A DNA stretch of 64,000 nt from a bacterium. GTDB lineage: Bacteria > Hydrothermota > Tepidihabitantia > SM23-42 > JAOAFX01. The DNA is taken from contig DASVHD010000041.1 of the NCBI GenBank assembly GCA_036382775.1, forward strand, positions 1 to 64,000. Direction: 5' to 3'. The notes under the pieces were generated by a model, which was not told the origin of the DNA, ran no database searches, and saw only the letters and a program-made list of their open reading frames with translations. Below, piece by piece: positions 33,305 through 42,271 of the stretch (positions within the stretch are counted from its first letter, which is position 1; every line of letters starts with the position of its first letter). A program made the translations under genes and the position numbers.

Positions 33305-34486
33305 TCAGCTTCCCGTCGTCTGGCCGCTCTGATTGGACCACTCTTTGATCATGCCGCATACATATTCGATCTCCTGCTTGGTCAATTCGGGAAACATCGG
33401 CAACGAAACGATCTGGTCTGCCAGTTTTTCGGAACAGGGGAATGTCCCGGCCTTGTAGTTCAACGGTTTGTACGCTTCCTGCAAGTGCAGCGGTATCGGA
33501 TAGTGGATCGCGGTACCGATCCCGGCATTATGAAGGAACGACTGAAAATGTTCGCGGTCGGCGACCCGCACGACATACAGGTGATACATGTGCTTACGGT
33601 CCGCCTTCTCCACGGGCGTTTGAATTCCCGGCACTTCTTTGAGCAGCATATTGTAGTAGGCAGCGTTCTGCCGGCGGTCTTCGTTCCAGTCGTTCAAGTA
33701 TTCAAGTTTCGCGTTAAGGATCGAAGCCTGTAATCCATCCATTTTGAAATTCCATCCCTCGAAAACGTGGTGGTAACGTTCTTTCTGGCCGTGGTCAATG
33801 AGCATCCTCACTTTTTCCGCTATTGCATCGTCGTTGGTCGTTACCATGCCGCCCTGACCATAAGCGCCGAGGTTTTTGCTGGGATAGAAACTAAAGGCGC
33901 CGCAATGGCCGATCGAACCCGACATTTTACCCTTGTAAGTCGCACCGTGCGCCTGGGCAGAGTCCTCGATCACCGCTAAGCCATATTTCTGGGCGATCTT
34001 GTTTATTTCATCCATGTCCGCAATCTGACCATACAGATGCACGGGCAGGATCGCTTTGATCCGCACTTTGCGTTCCTTGTCAACCAGACTTTTCTTTTTT
34101 TCACTCCATTCACATTCCTTCTTAAAATACTCTTCTATTCGAGCGGGCAGGATCGTATACGATGCTTCATCGATATCCACGAAGATCGGTTTGGCGCCGC
34201 TCAGTGAAACCGCTTCCACCGTGGCAATGAACGTATAGGGCACGGTGACGACCGCATCATGCCGCCCGATATCCAGGGCTTTGAGGGCTACGTAAATGGC
34301 GCTGGTGCCGCTGGAAATGCCGACGGCGTGTTTCACCCCGCAAAAAGCGGCAAAATTCTGTTCAAATTCCTTTACCCGCTCCCCGGCGACGAAAGCGCAG
34401 GAATCGAGCGTTTTTTTTATCGCTATGTCGATATCATCCTTGATCAATTCGTATTGTCGCTTGAGATCCATGAACGGTACTTCCAT
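33305..34486 (-). CDS. wbpE: DegT/DnrJ/EryC1 sugar aminotransferase, WbpE-like (set 1)
   Basis: 393 residues, PLP-dependent. Lys in SFYPSKNLGAYGQGG is the cofactor site; GTSAIYVALKAL and EDSAQAHGATYKGK are family motifs. MDLKRQYELIKDDIDIAIKK resembles the N-terminus of WbpE, which aminates C3 of UDP-3-keto-GlcNAc uronic acid. AAAGGAG precedes the ATG. It follows the WbpD-like and WbpB-like genes, which would supply and use its product. Between it and the WbpD-like gene is a 105-base low-complexity spacer with CGAATT words (34487-34591). Confidence 0.85.
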   Translation of the reverse strand: MEVPFMDLKRQYELIKDDIDIAIKKTLDSCAFVAGERVKEFEQNFAAFCGVKHAVGISSGTSAIYVALKALDIGRHDAVVTVPYTFIATVEAVSLSGAKPIFVDIDEASYTILPARIEEYFKKECEWSEKKKSLVDKERKVRIKAILPVHLYGQIADMDEINKIAQKYGLAVIEDSAQAHGATYKGKMSGSIGHCGAFSFYPSKNLGAYGQGGMVTTNDDAIAEKVRMLIDHGQKERYHHVFEGWNFKMDGLQASILNAKLEYLNDWNEDRRQNAAYYNMLLKEVPGIQTPVEKADRKHMYHLYVVRVADREHFQSFLHNAGIGTAIHYPIPLHLQEAYKPLNYKAGTFPCSEKLADQIVSLPMFPELTKQEIEYVCGMIKEWSNQSGQTTGS

Positions 34487-34591
34487 TATTTATTCTCCTT
34501 TCCGGTAAAGATCACGAATTTATGCAAATAACGCATCGAATTTTACGAATTATGGCAAATCACAAATAAAATTCGCTGACGGCAGGTTTGG

Positions 34592-35068
34592 TCAACGTTT
34601 TTTAATGACCCGGGCAGGGACACCCGCCACGACCGCACTGGCGGGCACATCTTTTGTGACCACACTGCCGGCGCCCACTATTGCATTTTCACCGATCGTC
34701 ACGCCACACATTATGGTCGCGCTCGACCCGATGGACGCACCCTTCTTGACCAGCGTCGGGATCACTTTCCAATCAGACTCCGTCTGTAGGACACCGTCTC
34801 GGGCCGTCGCCTGCGGATATTTGTCGTTGATGAAAGTGACGTTATGCCCAATAAAAACATTGTCTTCGACCGTGACCCCTTCGCAAATGAAAGTATGGGT
34901 CGAGATCTTGCAGTTATTGCCGATATACGCGTTTTTCTGTATCTCCACGAAATTTCCGATCTTCGTGTTATCCCCGATCGCGCAGCCGTACAGGTTGACA
35001 AATCCTAATATCTTTACGCCCTTGCCGAGCTTCACGTCTTTCAGGATCTGGTGCGGGTCGCTGGCCAC
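34592..35068 (-). CDS. wbpD: Hexapeptide-repeat N-acetyltransferase, WbpD-like (set 1)
   Basis: 158 residues made almost wholly of left-handed beta-helix turns ([20 protein letters not shown], then [13 protein letters not shown] and [20 protein letters not shown]), ending VPARVIKKR. The FINDKYP loop takes the place of the FTN loop of WbpD-type 3-N-acetyltransferases. It would acetylate the 3-amino group made by the WbpE-like enzyme. It is shorter than the second copy at 60625-61194, lacking the Cys-containing tail. The start follows the WbpB-like gene stop by 3 bases. Confidence 0.82.
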   Translation of the reverse strand: MASDPHQILKDVKLGKGVKILGFVNLYGCAIGDNTKIGNFVEIQKNAYIGNNCKISTHTFICEGVTVEDNVFIGHNVTFINDKYPQATARDGVLQTESDWKVIPTLVKKGASIGSSATIMCGVTIGENAIVGAGSVVTKDVPASAVVAGVPARVIKKR

Positions 35069-35071
35069 GGC

Positions 35072-36094
35072 TCAGATCCCGTTCAGGTCTACGATGCACC
35101 CATTGTTCTTGAGCGATTTCTCGGCCGCTTCCAGGAGTTTTATCATCCTTATCCCTTCGGCGCCATCGGTCAACGGATCGCTTCGTTTCCGGATCGATCC
35201 TGTGAACTCGCTTGCGACCGATTCCAGGGACTCGGTCGTGTCGAACTTGGGAGCATACATGTCGCCGGTCCGATACTGAATCAGGGTCTGATAGATCCCT
35301 TCCTGAGTCTTAGCGGAAACACCCTTGTCGTATACCCTGATCTTTTCCACCGGTTCAACGTCGTCAAAAACGATCATCTTTTTGTCGCCGCCGATCAGGA
35401 TCCGGCGGATCTTCACCGGCGCCAGCCAGTTCACGTTGATATGTCCGATACAGTTATTTTTAAAGAACAAGGTCAGGTACGAGATGTTTTCGATCCGGTT
35501 ATCGTAGTGTCCGATGCCGACGGCCGAGACCGCGACCGGCTTTTCGGGCAATAAGAAGTCCATGATCGACAGATCATGGATCGCGAGGTCCCAGATCACG
35601 TTCACATCGTGCTGGAACAGACCGAGATTGATGCGCACGGCATCATAGTACATGATATTGCCGATCTCGCCGGTTTTTATCAGCTCCTTGATCTTGCGGA
35701 TCGCTCCATTGTATACGAAAATATGGTCCACCATGAGGACCAGGCTCTTTTCCTTGGCAAGTTCATAAAGTGTCTTGGCGTCCCGGCTGTTTGAGGTCAT
35801 CGGTTTTTCGATCAGAACATGCTTTCCATGCTCAAGCGCCGATTTCGCCATTGGATAGTGAGTGCTTACCGGGGTCGAAATGACCACCGCATCAACGTCA
35901 GCGTTATCCAGCACCCGTTCGAATGACGTTTCGGTCTCGACGTTGGGGTGTTGTTTCAGGATAAAATCCAGCCGGTTGCGGTCCGTATCGATACAAACAA
36001 CACCGCTGACATGATCATTTTTAAGGAAATTTCTAACCAGGTTTGGACCCCAGTACCCGATACCGACGACAGCAATTTTCAATTTTTCACTCAT
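35072..36094 (-). CDS. wbpB: Gfo/Idh/MocA sugar dehydrogenase, WbpB/WlbA-like
   Basis: 340 residues. Rossmann motif VVGIGYWGPNLVRNF at 10-24, VLIEKPMT (the catalytic Lys loop), and HDLSIMDFLL carry the hallmarks of this family, and the overall form is that of UDP-GlcNAcA 3-dehydrogenase. It oxidises C3 of UDP-N-acetylglucosaminuronic acid to the ketone used by the aminotransferase. First gene after a perfect consensus promoter, so the block 36094 to 29055 may be separately expressed from the rest of the locus. The uronic-acid-forming WbpA-type dehydrogenase is not in this window. Confidence 0.87.
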   Translation of the reverse strand: MSEKLKIAVVGIGYWGPNLVRNFLKNDHVSGVVCIDTDRNRLDFILKQHPNVETETSFERVLDNADVDAVVISTPVSTHYPMAKSALEHGKHVLIEKPMTSNSRDAKTLYELAKEKSLVLMVDHIFVYNGAIRKIKELIKTGEIGNIMYYDAVRINLGLFQHDVNVIWDLAIHDLSIMDFLLPEKPVAVSAVGIGHYDNRIENISYLTLFFKNNCIGHINVNWLAPVKIRRILIGGDKKMIVFDDVEPVEKIRVYDKGVSAKTQEGIYQTLIQYRTGDMYAPKFDTTESLESVASEFTGSIRKRSDPLTDGAEGIRMIKLLEAAEKSLKNNGCIVDLNGI

Positions 36095-36127
36095 ATAGTT
36101 ATACCGATAAACCTTTCAATATATTAA

Positions 36128-36155
36128 ATTATATTTAAATAGTTCTAAATGTCAA
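36128..36155 (-). promoter_or_regulatory. Consensus promoter of the wbpB-wbpD-wbpE block
   Basis: On the minus strand TTGACA (36150-36155), 16 bases, TATAAT (36128-36133). The -35 box overlaps the stop codon of the upstream deacetylase gene. A 33-base stretch separates the -10 box from the ATG at 36094, the longest leader among the six promoters seen here. Confidence 0.85.
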
Positions 36156-37270
36156 TGAACCAGTGCTCGGAACCAGTTTTCTCCGATCCGGGACCAGGCT
36201 CCGATTGACGCGCGGACCGACGCTGGACCATCAACTACGAGACTCCCTCCCCTGTTCACGAGACTGCTCCGGTCACGTTCTTTCCACCATCGGCAGATCT
36301 CACGAGGTGTTACTGACCATAATCGTTCTTGGGAGCGAAGGTATTCCAAAAATTGCCGGTAGACGCGCAGCCGGCCATGTTCAAATACATAATCGGGGTG
36401 AACGATCAGGTTCACCAAACCGCCCAGTCGGAAAATGTAAGCGAACTTTTCTTTCCAGATCGCATCATCCTTTTCTTCAAGGACCTCAAACAGGGTATGG
36501 TCCTGCATCATGGTCACGGGAAGCTCGATCGTTTGCGGCGATAAAAAAAAGGGGAACACGGTACGGCATCCGCCGGGCTGCGGTCCGAAAGGATCCCAGT
36601 CGGGGATCGATGAATCCCACGCAAAAGGCAACGACCGCAGGCTAATGATATCACGGAGAAGCGATGGTGATCTAAACCCGACGGCCTGCCATTCATGAGC
36701 ATAATGTGCCATGATCCCCAGGCGCTTTTTAAAGACCTTTTCTGACGAAAAGAGTTTTCCGTCATGTCTGACGCCATGGAGGCCGATCTCAAAACCGCGG
36801 CTCTTCAGTTCTTTGATAACACCACCATCAACCGGATATTTTTCGCAAACAAAATTGAACGCCGATCTGAAACCATGACGCTCATCGATCTCGGCCAGCC
36901 TGAGGACCTGCTGAAAACCGTGCGTAGATTCTACATCATGCGTGATAACGCAAGCCAGGTTATGCGACCCAGGCCAGAACCATATGAAGGAAAAATCAAG
37001 TCCGGAAGAACGAACATATTCAATGACCGGTTTGCACAGCAGGGTCTCGATACCGGGTTTGATGGAACGGTCGATCCCTTGAGCTTTTTTCTTTCGAAAG
37101 TATATCTGCAGGCGGCGCGGTATGAGCGGCTTTACTGCATAGAACAAACGTTTAGTTGCGGATGGCTGGCCCCATACTCGGCGTTCAAAGATTATGTTTT
37201 GGACCTGCTGGTCATGGTCGGTATCCAGCTGGAAGGTCCCTTCCCTGCCTTTCCAATATTCCTTGATCAT
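36152..37270 (-). CDS. Polysaccharide deacetylase family protein (set 1)
   Basis: 372 residues of the NodB fold. The metal-binding Asp pair appears as CVITHDVEST, the His box as EIGLHGVRHDGKLF, and VGFRSPSL and the later VNLIVHPDYV complete the active site. Members remove N- or O-acetyl groups from sugars. The N-terminal 90 residues are family-unspecific and no signal peptide is seen, so a cytoplasmic nucleotide- or lipid-linked sugar is a likely substrate. The ATG overlaps the stop of the FemAB-like gene (ATGA). In the Porphyromonas linking-sugar pathway a deacetylation of the 2-acetamido group precedes aminoacylation; this gene could fill that role. Confidence 0.82.
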   Translation of the reverse strand: MIKEYWKGREGTFQLDTDHDQQVQNIIFERRVWGQPSATKRLFYAVKPLIPRRLQIYFRKKKAQGIDRSIKPGIETLLCKPVIEYVRSSGLDFSFIWFWPGSHNLACVITHDVESTHGFQQVLRLAEIDERHGFRSAFNFVCEKYPVDGGVIKELKSRGFEIGLHGVRHDGKLFSSEKVFKKRLGIMAHYAHEWQAVGFRSPSLLRDIISLRSLPFAWDSSIPDWDPFGPQPGGCRTVFPFFLSPQTIELPVTMMQDHTLFEVLEEKDDAIWKEKFAYIFRLGGLVNLIVHPDYVFEHGRLRVYRQFLEYLRSQERLWSVTPREICRWWKERDRSSLVNRGGSLVVDGPASVRASIGAWSRIGENWFRALVH

Positions 37271-38313
37271 GCGAGGTAACGGTACACCCTGCCGCCGACG
37301 AATGTCGTGGCGGACATTGGCAGACGCCGGATGATCCAGGTGGCGATCCGGTATTTGGCGCTCTCTTCATTGACACTGCTCGTGCCCTGCCTTCCGGGGA
37401 TATAGCAGTATGGTATTCCGATAGCCTTCGCGCCCCAATTCGTTTTGAAACGGATGAGACCGTGGTTGGTATTCACGGTCCGGCCAAAATCATAGAAGCG
37501 CATGCCGCGGTCCAGGGCATATTTCATTATCATCCAGACCAGAAAATGGTTCCCGCGCAGGTGATCGAAACGGAGATCGGTCCCGGTATATTTATGGTAG
37601 ACAGTATTTCGATGCATAAAATACAAACCGCTGGCAACTGCACGCCCGCGGTAACGGGCGGTGGCAACAAAACCAAGACCGGCAGCCATCACATGCCGGT
37701 GGATCGCCCGAAAAAAATGGAAGGATTGGGGGAAAACACCCAGTTTGTGCCTGGTAAGCAGGTTCAATCGATAGAACGCGTGCATATCATCTTCAGATGA
37801 ACCGATAGTGATACTTAGGTTCGGTTCACAGACGTTTCGAAGGTAACGTTTGAAGCGACGGCTTATCCGATCTTCGAATCCGCCGTCCAGCGGGATCACG
37901 AAGTCAACATAATCATTGGTCACGGCGCAGTTCTCCGGTACACCCGGCAATTGACCCCGAATCTCGATGCCGTTTATCCCATGATCGCGCGCGTACTTAA
38001 TGATGGTACTGACCAGCATCGCCCAATGCCCGGGAAGGCTGCACAAGGGCGGGCAGAAATCGGAAAATGGCAAGGAAACCAGGCGCCGTTTTAACGGGAA
38101 GTTGTCGACAACGAAGAAGGAACAACCAGCGGTGATCCGGTCGTGATCATCGATTACGACACAGTAGGCGGGCTGATATCCGTAGGCCGTCTTGATAACG
38201 CTGGCCCATGCGCCCGAGTGGAAAAAATTAGAATCCGGGTGTTCGTCGACGAAAGCATCCCACTTCCCGTCCTGTGCGGGATCAATGAAGTTTATGCGCA
38301 TTGCTCTAATCAT
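37267..38313 (-). CDS. FemAB-like acyl/aminoacyl transferase (set 1)
   Basis: 348 residues in the FemAB/peptidoglycan-bridge GNAT-like family: an N-terminal HSGAWASVIKTAYGYQPAYC segment, then RRLVSLPFSDFCPPL, and C-terminal RGRAVASGLYFMHRNTVYHK, HLRGNHFLVWMIMKYALDRG and FDFGRT-like (YDFGRTVNTN) motifs. FemAB proteins move amino acids from tRNA onto amino groups; relatives occur in many exopolysaccharide loci with unknown acceptors. It is coupled on both sides by ATGA overlaps to a DUF354 gene and a deacetylase gene, the best sign that the three act on one substrate. Confidence 0.82.
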   Translation of the reverse strand: MIRAMRINFIDPAQDGKWDAFVDEHPDSNFFHSGAWASVIKTAYGYQPAYCVVIDDHDRITAGCSFFVVDNFPLKRRLVSLPFSDFCPPLCSLPGHWAMLVSTIIKYARDHGINGIEIRGQLPGVPENCAVTNDYVDFVIPLDGGFEDRISRRFKRYLRNVCEPNLSITIGSSEDDMHAFYRLNLLTRHKLGVFPQSFHFFRAIHRHVMAAGLGFVATARYRGRAVASGLYFMHRNTVYHKYTGTDLRFDHLRGNHFLVWMIMKYALDRGMRFYDFGRTVNTNHGLIRFKTNWGAKAIGIPYCYIPGRQGTSSVNEESAKYRIATWIIRRLPMSATTFVGGRVYRYLA

Positions 38314-39344
38314 TCGAGATAATCCTCAATATATTTTATTATGAAATCCCTGCCCCCTGAATTTGGCACCGGTATCGTTCCCTTCCTTTTTACGAAATTT
38401 ATCTTTCGCAGATCTTCTTCGCCGGTTATTTTCGTCAACCGGCCGCTGGCTACCAGATGATCATCGACGCTTCCCCATTGCCCGGCAAAAAAACTGAATG
38501 CCGGGATGTTAAGGCAAGCGGCTTCCCTGAGCATAGTGCCGCCGCCGCCAATCACAAGATCCGCCGCGCTGACGATCTCAAAACCATACCTTTCAGGATC
38601 AGGGACTATGCAGCCCACATTAATTCTCTCCAATATGGCGCAGATTTCTTTTTCTTGCTTTTTATTCCGGGGCAACAGCACGACCTCGATCATCCGGTTA
38701 TAGCTGCCCAAATAATTGAGAAAGGAGTGCAGCAATCGACTGGATTTACGGTCGTAATAATGGCTGGAGACGGTCTCCGGTCGCAGCAATACAACAACCT
38801 TGTCTTCATCCACACCCAGACGGGATCGGATCTTGCGATCAAAATCAAATCCGTCCATGTAGATATTCTCTTTCAGACCCGGGTAATGAACGATCCGATC
38901 CTGGAACCTTCCCCAGTTCGACTTACTGATGATCGCCGGCACCAGCGTCCGGGCAGTAAACCGCACCAGGAACTGGTCGGACTTTTCATAGTCATCCATG
39001 GAAATGACCGGGATTCCGAGAAGACGGGATGCGATTATCTGGCTCCTGGAACCATGTCCAATGGCGATGTCTATTTTTCGGTTACGATACAACCAAACGA
39101 GCCGCGCCGCGCGTACCAGCAGGTTGATGATCTTGGCCGCCTTATTACTGGTTTCACGCGCCGGTTGGATCTCGGCCTCGATCCCGGCCGATCTCAGGAG
39201 CCGTATTGTATATGAAAAATCACGAGCTGAACAATAACATGAATACCCGTTGCCCGTAAAATAGGTGAGCAGTGGTTTTAAGACCCAGACATGCGGCGCA
39301 TTCTCAAAATCAAACCACATGCGCGCCCTGATTTCATTATGCAT
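38310..39344 (-). CDS. DUF354 glycosyltransferase-like protein
   Basis: About 344 residues with the DUF354 N-terminus: MWFDFENAPHVWVLKPLLTY followed by YCSARDFSYTIRLL, and a GT-B-like C-terminal half (VLLRPE, VIGGGGTMLREAACLNIPAFS). The family resembles UDP-GlcNAc 2-epimerases and MurG-type transferases, and is common in surface-glycan loci; no activity has been shown that I know of. I placed the start at ATG 39344; a GTG two codons upstream is possible. It ends in an ATGA overlap with the FemAB-like gene and follows the amidotransferase gene by about 20 bases. Confidence 0.8.
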   Translation of the reverse strand: MHNEIRARMWFDFENAPHVWVLKPLLTYFTGNGYSCYCSARDFSYTIRLLRSAGIEAEIQPARETSNKAAKIINLLVRAARLVWLYRNRKIDIAIGHGSRSQIIASRLLGIPVISMDDYEKSDQFLVRFTARTLVPAIISKSNWGRFQDRIVHYPGLKENIYMDGFDFDRKIRSRLGVDEDKVVVLLRPETVSSHYYDRKSSRLLHSFLNYLGSYNRMIEVVLLPRNKKQEKEICAILERINVGCIVPDPERYGFEIVSAADLVIGGGGTMLREAACLNIPAFSFFAGQWGSVDDHLVASGRLTKITGEEDLRKINFVKRKGTIPVPNSGGRDFIIKYIEDYLE

Positions 39345-39365
39345 GACCACGCTCGTTTAAAAATT

Positions 39366-41234
39366 TCAATTAAAAAAAGTCCTGTACCATTGTTCCATGG
39401 ATAACAGCAGGAACAGGTTGCGCTTGTAATCCTTTTTGCCACGCTTGTGCAGGTCGTATATATTTTTCACGTACTCGATATTGAAATATTGCCGTGTGAA
39501 AGAATCGCGGCCGCTGATCAAATTCAGAAAATACTTTTCCAGATCATGAGTCAGCCATTCGCTCATGGGATTTGTGAAACCGATCTTTTTTCTTTTCAAG
39601 ATATAACCGGGCAGCCAGCGACGGGCGATCTGTTTGTGAATATGCTTGAACTGGAAGCGCCTGAGTTTCAATTCTGACGGGATCTTTTCCGCCAATCTCA
39701 CGTATTCAATATCCAGGAACGGTACCCTGGCCTCGACACTTGCCGCCATCGCCATTTTGTCCTCGGCGAGCAGCAGATTATCGGGCAAGGAGAACCTGAG
39801 GTCAATGTAAAGCATTTTGTCCAATGATGAATGATTCGTGAACCGGCGGAAGAACGGTTCGATGCACGCTCTTCCCCGGTCAAGCGCAAACCGGCGGCAG
39901 AGGTCTTTGTTATAGAGTTTCATTTTCTCTTCCGGAAGAAAAACCGAGTAGATCAGGTAAAACCGGTCGATTTCATCATTTTCACTCAGCGTGTACAACG
40001 AGCGCTTTAACCTTTCGTTCCTGACCAGGCGGCTGGCCGGCTTAGTCAGGAACCGTGGTGCAATGTTCATTATCCGGCGGTACCGCTCGCCCAGATGCCG
40101 GTGGTAACCGCCGAACAGTTCATCAGCGCCCTGGCCGTTCAACAACACTTTTATGCCGTTGTCCCGGGCCAGTTTCGCGACAAAATAATAGGCCAACGCC
40201 GACTCGTTACCCAATGGTTCTTCCAGATCCCGCATATACTTATTGAACATATCCTGATAATCACGGGGGCTCAAGGTCATGGTCTTTAGGTCGCCGTTGA
40301 AATATTCAGCCGATGCCCGAGCCAGCGCGATCTCATCATACTGTTCATTGTCCGCAAAACCAATGGTAAAACAATTGACTTTCGTTTTTGAATGCCTGCT
40401 GAGGACCGCCAGCAATAGATTGGAATCCACGCCGCCGCTCAGTGACAGGCTGATCGGGACGTCGCTCATCATCTGGCGTTTCACGGCTTTTTCGACGGCG
40501 GCGTTCATTTCGTTCAGCCTATCCCCTTCGTTCTTGGCATGATCGATCGGCAGGGCATCAGCCCAGAAGTATTTGATCTTTCCGGCACCTTTAGAATTCA
40601 CCTTCAGAAAAGAGCCGGCCGGCATTTTATAAATGCCCTGGAATAAAGTCTGCGGTGCGGGCGTTTGCCGGAAGGTGATGTGCAGGTCCACGGCGTCCGT
40701 ATTCACACCTTTTGAGTATTCGGGATGCAGGAGCAGGGATTTGATCTCGGAACCAAACACCAGACTCTTCCCCGTGTCATGGTAATACAGCGGCTTAACC
40801 CCGAGGTGATCGCGCGCCATAAAAAGTTCCTTTTTCAAAGAATCCCAAATGGCAAAAGCGAAAATTCCGTTCAGCATATCCAGCATGCCGGTCCCGTATT
40901 CCCGGTACGCATGAACCAATGCCTCGGTATCCGAACCGGTCCTGAATCGATAACCCCTGGAGATCAAATCATTTTTAATCTCCCGGTAATTGTATATTTC
41001 GCCATTGTACGTTATCCACACCGCCTTGTTCTCATCGCTCATGGGCTGTTGACCGGTCACGAGGTCAATTATTGCCAGACGCCGGTGACCGAAACCGATT
41101 CCATTTCTATCATCATAATAGGAACCTTCGCCATCGGGTCCGCGGTGGCTGAGAATGTCGGTCATCCGCTTCAATAAAGCACGGTCCACCGGCTCTTTAT
41201 TCGCATAATTATAGATGCCGGCTATCCCGCACAC
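39366..41234 (-). CDS. asnB: Glutamine-dependent asparagine synthase-like amidotransferase
   Basis: 622 residues. Cys2 in MCGIAGIYN is the glutaminase nucleophile; RRLAIIDL, NGEIYNY and GSDTEAL line the glutamine pocket. The synthetase half has the ATP loop SLSGGVDSN. The start is a GTG inside the preceding gene (13-base overlap), fixed by the need for Cys at position 2. Although it could make asparagine, in glycan loci such proteins amidate uronic acids (WbpS type). Directly upstream of DUF354, FemAB and deacetylase genes, that role seems likelier here. Confidence 0.9.
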   Translation of the reverse strand: MCGIAGIYNYANKEPVDRALLKRMTDILSHRGPDGEGSYYDDRNGIGFGHRRLAIIDLVTGQQPMSDENKAVWITYNGEIYNYREIKNDLISRGYRFRTGSDTEALVHAYREYGTGMLDMLNGIFAFAIWDSLKKELFMARDHLGVKPLYYHDTGKSLVFGSEIKSLLLHPEYSKGVNTDAVDLHITFRQTPAPQTLFQGIYKMPAGSFLKVNSKGAGKIKYFWADALPIDHAKNEGDRLNEMNAAVEKAVKRQMMSDVPISLSLSGGVDSNLLLAVLSRHSKTKVNCFTIGFADNEQYDEIALARASAEYFNGDLKTMTLSPRDYQDMFNKYMRDLEEPLGNESALAYYFVAKLARDNGIKVLLNGQGADELFGGYHRHLGERYRRIMNIAPRFLTKPASRLVRNERLKRSLYTLSENDEIDRFYLIYSVFLPEEKMKLYNKDLCRRFALDRGRACIEPFFRRFTNHSSLDKMLYIDLRFSLPDNLLLAEDKMAMAASVEARVPFLDIEYVRLAEKIPSELKLRRFQFKHIHKQIARRWLPGYILKRKKIGFTNPMSEWLTHDLEKYFLNLISGRDSFTRQYFNIEYVKNIYDLHKRGKKDYKRNLFLLLSMEQWYRTFFN

Positions 41235-42271
41235 TGTTTCTCCAGCGAATCCATCACACCAGCCATTGTTTTGATCTTAAGTTTATTTTCTTTTCTTTTC
41301 TGTGCACAATAGTCCATGACGGGGAACAACACTTCGTCTATCCGTTCCTGACTGATCGAAGGGTGAAACCAGAAGTGACACAGTGCCTTTTTCTTGATCG
41401 CTTTATCCACGCATTTTTTCAGGCGCCATAAGATATATCTCGAATTCCATTCATCGTCGGGGACGATATTTGATGCCACGGGAAAAGCCCAGAGACCGTG
41501 ATTCGTCCTGAATGGCATGGATATTTCGGCGTCATCATCCGGGAAATACCGCATGCACTTGTATCCGTATTCGGTCAGCAAAGAAAAGTGGCCGGCTTCA
41601 TCGCCAGGGAACACCATAGTGACGGGCTTCAATCCCCATCCCGCCATAATATCGGCACACTGTTTTAATTCTGCGCGGGCAAGCTCGGCTGGACAATAAT
41701 TTTCTTTAAAACCGATATGCGAAAAGGAATGACACGCAATTTCATGCTTAACCCTGGTATTGATAATGCTTTTTATTAAGTCCGGAGCATACCATTCTGG
41801 ACCGTGCGCAGCGTCTGAACATGGATCGCCATCATACCAATCGCCGGACATAAAGCTCCATAAGTTATTCTTAAAAAAATTCGGTCTGGGCATCTCGCGA
41901 TGGGCTTTGTTATTTACCTTTTCACAATGATCCAGGAATAAGTGGCCTACTATTGCCCAGGTCATAGGAATCCTTAAGGTCTCCAGTTTTTCAAGGATCA
42001 AGGAAATATTCTCCCTTTCCGCACTGCAAAGGTCGATCATCTTGTGTTTTGGGTCACGGTCAAACCGCCACGCCCACGCCAATTCAAAATCAGCCGTAAA
42101 AATAACCGTTCCCAATTCCAGATCCCTGATGCCATTCTTGGCTGCGTTCACGTGATAAACCGGTCTTCGGCGCAGTCGATAAACGGCCCGAGACAGCAGC
42201 ATCCTCAATGAAGAAGGAAGGCGGGAGCGGACAGATCCGTAGATCGATCGATATCTGTTATGGTCGTCCAT
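41222..42271 (-). CDS. Polysaccharide deacetylase family protein
   Basis: 349 residues of the NodB fold: FTADFELAWAW provides the metal Asp and EIACHSFSHIGF the His pair; LKPVTMVFPGDEAGHF and CHFWFHPS continue the domain. RIPMTWAIVGHL is typical of the family. No signal peptide. The start codon shares one base with the stop of the upstream glycosyltransferase (TAATG), and its end overlaps the amidotransferase start. One of three deacetylase-family genes in the locus; the substrate is unknown. Confidence 0.82.
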   Translation of the reverse strand: MDDHNRYRSIYGSVRSRLPSSLRMLLSRAVYRLRRRPVYHVNAAKNGIRDLELGTVIFTADFELAWAWRFDRDPKHKMIDLCSAERENISLILEKLETLRIPMTWAIVGHLFLDHCEKVNNKAHREMPRPNFFKNNLWSFMSGDWYDGDPCSDAAHGPEWYAPDLIKSIINTRVKHEIACHSFSHIGFKENYCPAELARAELKQCADIMAGWGLKPVTMVFPGDEAGHFSLLTEYGYKCMRYFPDDDAEISMPFRTNHGLWAFPVASNIVPDDEWNSRYILWRLKKCVDKAIKKKALCHFWFHPSISQERIDEVLFPVMDYCAQKRKENKLKIKTMAGVMDSLEKQCAG

